Below are positions 1 through 5,364 of a stretch of DNA of 9,745 nt, in pieces. Every line of letters starts with the position of its first letter. The first letter of the stretch is position 1. The stretch is taken from assembly GCA_017612495.1 (NCBI GenBank), contig JAGAFQ010000010.1, forward strand, positions 1 to 9,745, in the 5' to 3' direction. The stretch comes from Clostridia bacterium (GTDB lineage Bacteria; Bacillota; Clostridia; Oscillospirales; CAG-272). Made by a program: the position numbers and the translations under genes. The notes beneath the pieces were generated by a model. The model saw only the letters and a program-made list of their open reading frames with translations, did no database searches and was not told the DNA's origin.

Positions 1-3
1 AAA

Positions 4-206
4 GGGGTTGTTAAAAAAGTCATCGGACTTTTATAACAACCCCGTCGAATTTGACTCGGCGGCTTGAACAGCCGCCGTTTTTGCTTTGAAAAAGAGCAAA
101 TCGGGTGTTTTTAAGGCAAAAACCGTCCAATGTCGCGGCGATTTCGGCGGCACCCGACCGCCGAAACCGCGAGGGGGTGTTAAAAAACGAGTTTTTTAAC
201 ACCCCC
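4..206. repeat. Hairpin-rich element with similar inverted ends (MITE-like)
   Basis: No convincing gene is present here. Four hairpins are packed into about 200 bp. The left one (4-43) has an 18-bp stem with one A-A mismatch and a 4-nt loop. The second (57-77) is a terminator described separately. The third (138-170) pairs GCGATTTCGGCGG with CCGCCGAAACCGC with one mismatch. The right one (173-206) is a perfect 16-bp stem with a 2-nt loop. The two outer hairpins resemble each other: the left end reads GGGGTTGTTAAAAAA, and the right end read inwards on the other strand is GGGGGTGTTAAAAAA, 14 of 15 identical. This gives the stretch the look of a small non-autonomous element with terminal inverted repeats, but no target-site duplication could be assigned. 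The right hairpin begins 4 nt after the stop of the minus-strand regulator and could also serve as its 3' transcript end. The structure is seen; mobility is inferred. Confidence 0.5.
57..82 (+). terminator. Rho-independent terminator
   Basis: CGGCGGCT pairs perfectly with AGCCGCCG around a 5-nt loop (TGAAC) and is followed directly by TTTTT. It is oriented to stop plus-strand transcription entering from left of the window. The minus strand has no U-tract after the stem, so it would not serve the regulator at 211-582. Confidence 0.7.
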
Positions 207-210
207 TTCG

Positions 211-582
211 TTATTTTTCCATCTTTTTATAATGCTCGATTATCGCGCCGAACGAAACGTCGCTTATGTCGTGCTCTATCTTGCAGGCATCTGCCGCGGC
301 AATATCTTTGGGCACGCCGAGCTTTTGCAAAAATTCAGAAAGTGCCGTGTGGCGCTCATACATCTTTTTCGCTATCTCGTATCCCTTCGGCAAAAGAGAG
401 AGCGAGCCGTCTTCTTCTACGCTCACAAAGCCGCCGTTTTTCAAAATTCCGACCGCCCTGCTGACGCTCGGCTTCGAGTAGCCGAGATATGTTCCGACGT
501 CGGTCGAACGCACGCGCTCTGAACTTTGCGCCAACACGTAAATGGCTTCAAGATACATTTCTCCCGATTCCTGCAAATTCAT
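211..582 (-). CDS. DtxR-family iron-dependent transcriptional repressor, short form
   Basis: A 123-residue metalloregulator of the DtxR/MntR/IdeR family. Residues 1-65 form the winged helix-turn-helix (the region starting GYSKPSVSRAV is the recognition helix), and residues about 66-123 form the metal-binding and dimerisation domain. Aligning by eye with DtxR, the primary-site ligands Met10, Cys102, Glu105 and His106 correspond to Met9, Cys100, Glu103 and His104 here. In the ancillary site only the His79 equivalent (His78) survives, with Ser82 and Ala96 in place of Glu83 and His98. Met plus Cys at the primary site is the iron-type set, whereas manganese-type MntR has Asp and Glu there. The C-terminal SH3-like domain of DtxR (about 226 aa) is absent, as in MntR-sized members. 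The ATG at 582 has GGAGGT 7 nt upstream (590-595). It is divergent from feoAB, so the natural role is Fe(II)-dependent repression of that operon. The family call is firm; the metal is inferred. Confidence 0.9.
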   Translation of the reverse strand: MNLQESGEMYLEAIYVLAQSSERVRSTDVGTYLGYSKPSVSRAVGILKNGGFVSVEEDGSLSLLPKGYEIAKKMYERHTALSEFLQKLGVPKDIAAADACKIEHDISDVSFGAIIEHYKKMEK

Positions 583-612
583 ATCCCGACCTCCGAAATA
601 TTTTATACCATT

Positions 613-641
613 ATTCTAACATTTGCGCAAAAAAAAATCAA
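613..641 (-). promoter_or_regulatory. Probable promoter of the DtxR-family gene
   Basis: Read on the minus strand, TTGATT (636-641) and TAGAAT (613-618) are separated by exactly 17 nt and lie 31 nt upstream of the start codon. The plus-strand text TATTCTAACAT (612-622), which covers this -10, matches 10 of 11 bases of the right half of the feo operator (680-690). The regulator may therefore bind here and control itself, although the left half-site is not recognisable. Confidence 0.55.
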
Positions 642-661
642 GCATTTGTATATTTTGACTC

Positions 662-690
662 TTGACAATGCAGTTAGCCTATGCTAACAT
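662..690 (+). promoter_or_regulatory. Promoter of the feo operon (sigma-A type)
   Basis: A perfect TTGACA -35 (662-667), a 17-nt spacer and a TAACAT -10 (685-690) precede feoA. Transcription would start near 697, leaving a leader of about 30 nt that carries AGGAGG at 716-721. This is a strong core promoter whose -10 lies inside the palindrome at 673-688, an arrangement that suits repression by steric block. Confidence 0.85.
673..688. promoter_or_regulatory. Probable DtxR-type iron operator
   Basis: GTTAGC CTAT GCTAAC is a perfect 6-bp inverted repeat with a 4-bp centre. It contains the TTAGCCTA core found in the DtxR/IdeR box consensus (TTAGGTTAGCCTAACCTAA). It overlaps the promoter spacer and the -10 hexamer of feoAB. 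A DtxR-family gene is divergently encoded about 90 bp away and is the obvious ligand. The palindrome is seen; the binding protein is inferred from the family and the neighbourhood. Confidence 0.75.
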
Positions 691-726
691 AATGCCGTAA
701 ATATATCTCTCACACAGGAGGTCTTT

Positions 727-963
727 ATGAATTTAAGCGACCTTGAAATAGGCAAAAGCGCCGTTGTCACGGCGGTAGGCGGAGCCGGAGCTTTGCGCCT
801 GCGCCTTTTGGATATGGGCATCACACCGAAAACGACGGTTACTCTGCAAAAGATTGCGCCGATGGGCGATCCCATTGAAATAATGGTGCGCGGATATGAA
901 CTCACCCTGCGCATCGCCGACGCAAAACACATTGAAGTCACACCTTCGGAGGCAGAAAAATGA
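727..963 (+). CDS. feoA: Ferrous iron transport protein A (FeoA)
   Basis: A 78-residue cytoplasmic SH3-like protein of the FeoA family, which works with the FeoB permease in Fe(II) uptake. Family features seen are the opening LSDLEIGKSAVV, the central RLRLLDMGITPKTTV segment (FeoA proteins typically carry an R-L-x-x-[LM]-G-[ILM]-x-[PE]-G-like stretch here) and the C-terminal GYELTLRIADAKHIEV, which is the last strand pair. The length is normal for a stand-alone FeoA. The ATG is set by AGGAGG at 716-721 with a 5-nt gap. The stop codon overlaps the feoB start as ATGA (960-963), implying translational coupling. It is the first gene of an operon preceded by a promoter with a probable iron operator, so expression should rise when iron is scarce. 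Confidence 0.95.
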   Translation: MNLSDLEIGKSAVVTAVGGAGALRLRLLDMGITPKTTVTLQKIAPMGDPIEIMVRGYELTLRIADAKHIEVTPSEAEK

Positions 964-2987
964 TTTTCGCACTTGCAGGCAATCAGAACTGCGGCAAAAC
1001 TACGCTCTTCAATGCCTTGACCGGATCAAATCAGCACGTCGGCAACTTTCCCGGTGTCACCGTCGATCAGAAGATAGGCGAGATACGCGGTCAAAAGAAC
1101 TGCTCGGTGGTCGATCTGCCCGGCATATATTCGCTTCGCCCCTATACACAAGAGGAGATCGTCACACGCGATTTCATTCTCAATCAGCGCCCCGACGGCA
1201 TAATCAACATCGTCGATGCGACCAACATCGAGCGCAATTTATATCTCACCCTGCAGCTGCTCGAACTCAAAATTCCCATGGTCTTGGCACTCAATATGAT
1301 GGACGAGGTAAGAGCCAACGGAGGCACCGTCTATGTCAAAAAGATGAGCGCCGCGCTGGGAATTCCCGTCATACCGATAAGCGCCTCAAAGGGCGAGGGC
1401 GTTTCGGAACTGATAACAAAGGCGTGCGAGGTCGCAAAGACCAAAACTCTGCCCACGGTGCACGATTTCTGCGAAGATTCATCGCCCGTTCACCGCTGCA
1501 TACACGCCATCATCCACTTGATACAGGACCACGCCGACAACATCTCGGTATCTTCGCGTTTTTGTACGGCAAAACTGCTCGAGGGCGATTCGGATATGGA
1601 AAAAATGCTCGGTCTCGACAAAAACGAGCTTGAACTTTTAGAGCATTGTATCATCGAAATGGAAGACGAGTGCGGAATGGACAGAAACGCCGCGCTTGCA
1701 GATATGCGCTATACCTTTATCGAAAGCGTGGTAAGGGAGTCGGTCATCAAGGCTCACGAAAGCGCGGAGCATCGCCGCTCGGTCAAGATCGACAAGATCT
1801 TAACGGGTAAATACACCGCCGTTCCCGTCTTTTTGGCGATCATCCTCTTGATCTTCTATCTGACCTTCAACGTCATCGGCGCATTTTTGTCGAACCTGCT
1901 TTCGCTCGGCATCGACGCCGTAACGAACATAGCAGATAACGCGCTCACCGCCTACGGCATAAATCCCGTCGTGCATTCGCTCATTATCGACGGCATTTTC
2001 GCAGGCGTCGGCAGTGTGCTTTCGTTCCTGCCCATAATCGTCGTGCTTTTCTTCTTTTTGTCGATACTCGAAGATACGGGCTATATGGCGCGTGTGGCAT
2101 TCGTTATGGATAAGCCGCTTCGCAAGCTCGGTCTTTCGGGCAGAAGCTTCGTGCCGCTTCTTATCGGTTTCGGCTGTACCGTGCCTGCCATTATGGCGAC
2201 AAGAACGGTATCCTCCGACCGCGACAGAAAGATGACCATTCTTTTGACTCCCTTTATGAGCTGCTCGGCAAAAATCCCGATATATGCCGTCTTTGCCGCC
2301 GCCTTCTTCAAAAACCGCGCGGCGCTCACGATGTTTGCTCTCTATATCTTCGGCATAGTTTTAGGCATCGTTTCGGCGCTCATTCTCAAAAAGACGTCGT
2401 TTCGCGGTCAGCCCGTGCCCTTCGTTATGGAACTGCCGAACTACCGCATACCGTCGCCCAAAAGCGTTATGCTGCTGCTTTGGGAAAAGGCAAAAGACTT
2501 TTTGCAGCGCGCATTCACCGTCATTTTCATAGCGACGATAATTATTTGGTTCTTGCAGAACTTTGATATCCGCTTAAATACCGCCGCAAGCAGCAAAGAC
2601 AGTATTTTGGCGCTTATCGGCCGCTCGCTCGAAAAAATATTCGTGCCTCTCGGCTTCGGCGATTGGCGCATAGCGACCGCGCTGATATCGGGCTTCACGG
2701 CAAAAGAGGCAGTCGTTTCTACCCTCTCGGTACTGCTTTCGACAAACACCTCCTCCCTCTCGGGCGTGCTTTATGAATTCTTCGGCACGTTTTCGGGCAA
2801 CGCGACGCTTTCGGCTGTCAGCTTTTTGGTATTCACTCTGCTCTATACCCCCTGCATCGCCGCCGTCGCAACGATAAAAAAAGAACTCAAATCGCTGCCC
2901 AAAACGGTCTTTGTCGTCATAATGCAATGCCTCATTGCATATATTGCCGCGCTTTCGGTCTATAATATAGGCGGGCTGATTTTATGA
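960..2987 (+). CDS. feoB: Ferrous iron transport protein B (FeoB), GTPase-coupled membrane permease
   Basis: A complete 675-residue FeoB, the cytoplasmic-membrane Fe(II) transporter. The N-terminal G domain (about 1-165) shows G1 GNQNCGKTT (7-15), G2 Thr34 in PGVTVD, G3 DLPG (52-55), G4 NMMD (112-115) and G5 SAS (141-143). Residues about 170-270 form the helical GDI-like linker. The membrane part (about 284-675) holds the two Gate regions, with GFGCTVPA (403-410) and SCSAKIPIY (434-442), and a late LLYTPCIAAVA segment (627-637). The conserved cysteines Cys406, Cys435 and Cys632 are present. No truncation or frameshift is visible. GGAGG at 948-952 lies inside feoA, 7 nt before the ATG. The stop codon overlaps the next gene as ATGA (2984-2987), so the cluster is coupled throughout. 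Confidence 0.97.
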   Translation: MIFALAGNQNCGKTTLFNALTGSNQHVGNFPGVTVDQKIGEIRGQKNCSVVDLPGIYSLRPYTQEEIVTRDFILNQRPDGIINIVDATNIERNLYLTLQLLELKIPMVLALNMMDEVRANGGTVYVKKMSAALGIPVIPISASKGEGVSELITKACEVAKTKTLPTVHDFCEDSSPVHRCIHAIIHLIQDHADNISVSSRFCTAKLLEGDSDMEKMLGLDKNELELLEHCIIEMEDECGMDRNAALADMRYTFIESVVRESVIKAHESAEHRRSVKIDKILTGKYTAVPVFLAIILLIFYLTFNVIGAFLSNLLSLGIDAVTNIADNALTAYGINPVVHSLIIDGIFAGVGSVLSFLPIIVVLFFFLSILEDTGYMARVAFVMDKPLRKLGLSGRSFVPLLIGFGCTVPAIMATRTVSSDRDRKMTILLTPFMSCSAKIPIYAVFAAAFFKNRAALTMFALYIFGIVLGIVSALILKKTSFRGQPVPFVMELPNYRIPSPKSVMLLLWEKAKDFLQRAFTVIFIATIIIWFLQNFDIRLNTAASSKDSILALIGRSLEKIFVPLGFGDWRIATALISGFTAKEAVVSTLSVLLSTNTSSLSGVLYEFFGTFSGNATLSAVSFLVFTLLYTPCIAAVATIKKELKSLPKTVFVVIMQCLIAYIAALSVYNIGGLIL

Positions 2988-3121
2988 AAACGCTTGATTG
3001 GATATTGATCGGCATCATCACCGTTTGCGTCATATTGGCCGTTTGCGTCATTGTCAAGAACCGCAAAAACGGCAAATGCTGCGGCGATTGCTCATCATGT
3101 AAAAACTGCACAAGAAAATAA
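2984..3121 (+). CDS. FeoB-associated Cys-rich membrane protein
   Basis: A 45-residue protein beginning MKTLDWILIGI. It has one transmembrane segment (about residues 5-24) followed by a basic stretch KNRKNGK and a cysteine cluster CCGDCSSCKNC (32-42), ending TRK. Two further cysteines (15 and 21) lie inside the membrane helix. This is the layout of the small FeoB-associated Cys-rich proteins found next to feoB in many Firmicutes. It fills the operon position of FeoC in proteobacteria, but the sequence is unrelated. A role in iron handling at the permease mouth, or in redox sensing, is inferred; no activity is established here. Its ATG overlaps the feoB stop and no separate ribosome binding site is needed. 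The stop codon runs straight into an A-tract and the first half of a split terminator. Confidence 0.88.
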   Translation: MKTLDWILIGIITVCVILAVCVIVKNRKNGKCCGDCSSCKNCTRK

Positions 3122-3132
3122 AAAAACGACCG

Positions 3133-3188
3133 CTTTCGGCGCGTGCTGATAGGGATGTTTTTTTGAAGCATTGCCGTCACGCGCCGAA
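3133..3188. repeat. Perfect 12-bp inverted repeat with 32-nt loop
   Basis: TTTCGGCGCGTG (3133-3144) pairs perfectly with CACGCGCCGAAA (3177-3188). The 32-nt loop contains a T7 run (3157-3163). No U-tract follows on the plus strand, so it is not a standard terminator for feo. On the minus strand it is followed by GCGGTCGTTTTTTT, which could end transcription reading leftward past glmS. It directly abuts the AATGAAG array and may be part of the same element. Confidence 0.6.
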
Positions 3189-3375
3189 AATGAAGACGCC
3201 CTAATGGGCTAATGAAGGAATGAAGACGTTTCGCGGGTGGAGGAATAAAAATGGGAGAGCGGAGAAACGGGGGCGTCTTCGCTTCATTAGGTGCAAAGCA
3301 CCGTCTTCATTAACGAGCAAAGCGAGTGACTTCATTAGCGTCAGCGACTTCATTCGGAAAATATAGATATTTTCC
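3188..3375. repeat. Inverted array of AATGAAG / CTTCATT units with mini-palindromes
   Basis: AATGAAG occurs three times on the left (3188-3194, 3210-3216, 3218-3224). Its complement CTTCATT occurs four times on the right (3282-3288, 3305-3311, 3330-3336, 3348-3354). The right-hand copies are followed by short, mostly palindromic inserts: GGTGC-AAA-GCACC (3290-3302), an imperfect ACGAGC/GCGAGT unit (3313-3327), a weak GTC/GAC unit (3340-3348), and a perfect 9-bp hairpin GGAAAATAT-AG-ATATTTTCC (3356-3375). A longer stem joins the halves: GAAGACGCCC (3191-3200) with GGGCGTCTTC (3271-3280), and an inner CGTTTC (3226-3231) with GAAACG (3264-3269). Units differ in length and have no conserved spacers, so this is a palindromic repeat cluster rather than CRISPR. 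Confidence 0.75.
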
Positions 3376-3410
3376 CTGCTTGCATCGGTATGAGACGCGC
3401 AATAAAGAAA

Positions 3411-3457
3411 ACCTGCTGAAAAGGATTTTCAAGTTCCTTCTCAGCAGGTACTTTTTT
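3411..3457. terminator. Bidirectional rho-independent terminator downstream of glmS
   Basis: ACCTGCTGA (3411-3419) pairs with TCAGCAGGT (3441-3449), and AAGGA (3421-3425) pairs with TCCTT (3435-3439) inside. On the plus strand TTTTTT follows (3452-3457). On the minus strand the stem is followed by TTTCTTTATT. It can therefore end leftward transcription of glmS and any rightward read-through from feo. Confidence 0.75.
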
Positions 3458-3506
3458 ACAAAAAACTGCCTTATCCACCCGTGTCATTTTGCGGTCGTGT
3501 TTTGTT

Positions 3507-5348
3507 TTATTCTACCGTTACGCTCTTTGCAAGGTTTCTGGGCTTATCTACGTCAAGTCCCATACCCTTTGAGGTGAGATATGCGATATACTGACAGCAA
3601 ATGACTGCCAAAAGCGGCGCCAAATGGTCGTCGACCTCCGGCAAAACGAAGGTCTCATCGCAGGAGTGCGAAAGATATTCGCCATCCTTGCCCGTGATAA
3701 GGAAAACGTAACCGCGACGGGCTTTGACCTCTTTTATGTTTGAAAGCGTCTTGTCGAACAGATCTTTGTCGGTCGCAAAGGCAATGACGTTGACGTCATC
3801 GGTGACAAGAGAGATGGTGCCGTGTTTGAGCTCGCCCGCGGCATACGCCTCCGAGTGGATATACGTTATCTCTTTCAGTTTGAGCGATGCTTCAAAGATG
3901 GTTGCATAGTCGCGTCCGCGTCCGATAAAGAACGCGCTGTGCTGATTTTCAAGTCTTTTTGCGATGTTTTCGAGCTTTTTCGTCGATTCGAGCATCTCGG
4001 ATATCGAATCTGAAAACGTCGTTATGTTGTGCGTGAACTCACGCGCATACTTATCGCTGATCGTGCCTTTTTTATAGGCGACGGCAACGGCAAGAAGCGC
4101 CAAAATGAGCGACTGCGACGTATATGCCTTTGTGGTAGCAACGGCGATCTCGGGGCCTGCCTTGATAAGCAAAACTCCGTCAGCCTCTCTTGCTATCGTC
4201 GATGCCGCAACGTTGACGATGGCGGCATTCGGTATGCCTCTTTGCTTTATGAGGCGCAAAGCGGCAAGGGTATCGGCAGTCTCGCCCGACTGCGAGATGA
4301 CGAAAGCGAAATCGTTTTCTTTCATTATCGGGTTTTCATAGCGAAATTCGCTTGCGACCTCGACCTTGACGGGAATTCTTGCCAATTCCTCGATTATGTG
4401 CTTGCCGTAAAGAGCGGAGTGCATCGCCGATCCGCAGGCGACTATGTGAATAGTCTCTGCCTTTGCAAGACGCGATACGTCAAATCCGTCAGCCGAAAAG
4501 TCGGGCAAAGAATCTTTCGTTCTGCCCTTTAAGAGCTTGTTGACCGTTTCGGGCTGCTCGTGTATCTCTTTGTTCATAAAGCAGTCGTATGCGCCCTTTT
4601 GCGCGCTGTCTTTATCCCAAAGCGCTATGGTATGTTCTCTGTTTTGCAAAGTTCCCTTTGCGTCGTAAATTTCAACGTTTTCTGCGCTGACTACTGCGCA
4701 GTCGCCGTCACAAAGCGGCAAATATTCACGCGTTGAAGATAAAAATGCCGTGATGTCGGAGGCAACGTAGTTTTCTCCCTTGCCGAAGCCGATAAGCAAA
4801 GGACTGTCTTTCTTTGCGGCAAAGATCGTTTGTGGATATCCCTCGAACAAAACGCAAAGTCCCCAGGAGCCCTGCGCTTTCGCGATGGCTCTTTGAAGCG
4901 CGCCGAGCGGATCTTTTCTGTCTTTTTCAAACTCAAATTCGATTAAATGCGCCAAAACCTCCGTGTCGGTCTCGGATGAAAATTCCTCGCCGCGCGCGAT
5001 ACATTCGGCGCGAAGCTCGACGTAGTTTTCGATAATGCCGTTGTGAACGACGGTGACAAGCCCCACGTTTCCGCGATGGGGATGGGAATTCGCGTCGTTC
5101 GGCGCGCCGTGCGTCGCCCAACGCGTATGGCCTATGCCGATGCCGCTTCTCTTGACGGAGGTATCGGATTTCAAAAGGGCTTCAAGCTCCGAGATGCGTC
5201 CCTTTTTCTTTCTTACCGTCACCAAGCCCCCCTGCGCGACAAGCGCAATTCCCGACGAATCGTAGCCGCGGTATTCAAGAGCATAAAGACCCGACAGCAA
5301 TTCCTCTCTTGCATCTTTTTGTCCGATATAGCCTATAATTCCGCACAT
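3507..5348 (-). CDS. glmS: Glutamine--fructose-6-phosphate aminotransferase (isomerizing)
   Basis: A complete 613-residue GlmS, which converts fructose 6-phosphate and glutamine to glucosamine 6-phosphate, the entry step to UDP-GlcNAc and so to peptidoglycan. The N-terminal class II glutaminase domain (about 1-225) opens MCGIIGYIG, with Cys2 as nucleophile after Met removal, and carries HTRWATHG (74-81) and NGIIENY (103-109). Two SIS sugar-isomerase domains follow, about 290-430 and 460-600, with SQSGETADT (352-360), Glu493, GELKHG (505-510, with the ring-opening His509) and the invariant C-terminal DKPRNLAKSVTVE, where Lys608 is the sugar-binding lysine. The length matches the family (E. coli 609). 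The ATG at 5348 has AGGAG (5357-5361) 8 nt upstream. The sulfatase gene ends only 16 bp upstream, so the two are probably co-transcribed. There is no space for a glmS ribozyme leader immediately before the start. Confidence 0.97.
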   Translation of the reverse strand: MCGIIGYIGQKDAREELLSGLYALEYRGYDSSGIALVAQGGLVTVRKKKGRISELEALLKSDTSVKRSGIGIGHTRWATHGAPNDANSHPHRGNVGLVTVVHNGIIENYVELRAECIARGEEFSSETDTEVLAHLIEFEFEKDRKDPLGALQRAIAKAQGSWGLCVLFEGYPQTIFAAKKDSPLLIGFGKGENYVASDITAFLSSTREYLPLCDGDCAVVSAENVEIYDAKGTLQNREHTIALWDKDSAQKGAYDCFMNKEIHEQPETVNKLLKGRTKDSLPDFSADGFDVSRLAKAETIHIVACGSAMHSALYGKHIIEELARIPVKVEVASEFRYENPIMKENDFAFVISQSGETADTLAALRLIKQRGIPNAAIVNVAASTIAREADGVLLIKAGPEIAVATTKAYTSQSLILALLAVAVAYKKGTISDKYAREFTHNITTFSDSISEMLESTKKLENIAKRLENQHSAFFIGRGRDYATIFEASLKLKEITYIHSEAYAAGELKHGTISLVTDDVNVIAFATDKDLFDKTLSNIKEVKARRGYVFLITGKDGEYLSHSCDETFVLPEVDDHLAPLLAVICCQYIAYLTSKGMGLDVDKPRNLAKSVTVE

Positions 5349-5364
5349 AGCATACTCTCCTGTT

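Larger units (their letters stand above)
3122..3506. other. Repeat-filled convergent intergenic region, possible insertion splitting a terminator
   Basis: No gene is supported in these 385 bp between the convergent feo and glmS units. ACGACCGC with a preceding A-tract (3125-3132) sits against the feo stop. Its exact complement GCGGTCGT, followed by GTTTTGTTTT (3491-3498 onward), sits against the glmS stop. The same stem is used by the compact terminator at 9552-9575. Joined, the two halves would make a bidirectional terminator between two convergent genes. As it stands they are 358 bp apart, and the gap (3133-3490) holds a long-looped stem, an inverted repeat array and another terminator. The complementary arms are seen; the insertion history is inferred. 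Confidence 0.5.

Noticed and set aside
20..202. 60-residue open frame on the minus strand within the hairpin element
   Set aside because: Its sequence is dictated by the hairpins (the recurring LKN-FFNTP is the translated stem), and it lacks a ribosome binding site and any domain.
896..1633. 245-residue open frame on the plus strand overlapping feoA and feoB
   Set aside because: It is rich in Arg, His and Gln with no domain pattern and lies wholly in another frame of the clear feoA and feoB genes.
3188..3375. Possible CRISPR array
   Set aside because: The repeated unit is only 7 bp, occurs in both orientations and has irregular spacing with mostly palindromic inserts; there are no cas genes nearby.
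3326..3577. 83-residue plus-strand open frame entering the end of glmS
   Set aside because: It starts inside the CTTCATT array, crosses a terminator and runs antisense into glmS; there is no ribosome binding site and no recognisable family.
5349..5364. glmS ribozyme or other riboswitch before glmS
   Set aside because: Only 16 bp separate glmS from the upstream stop codon, far too little for the ribozyme fold.
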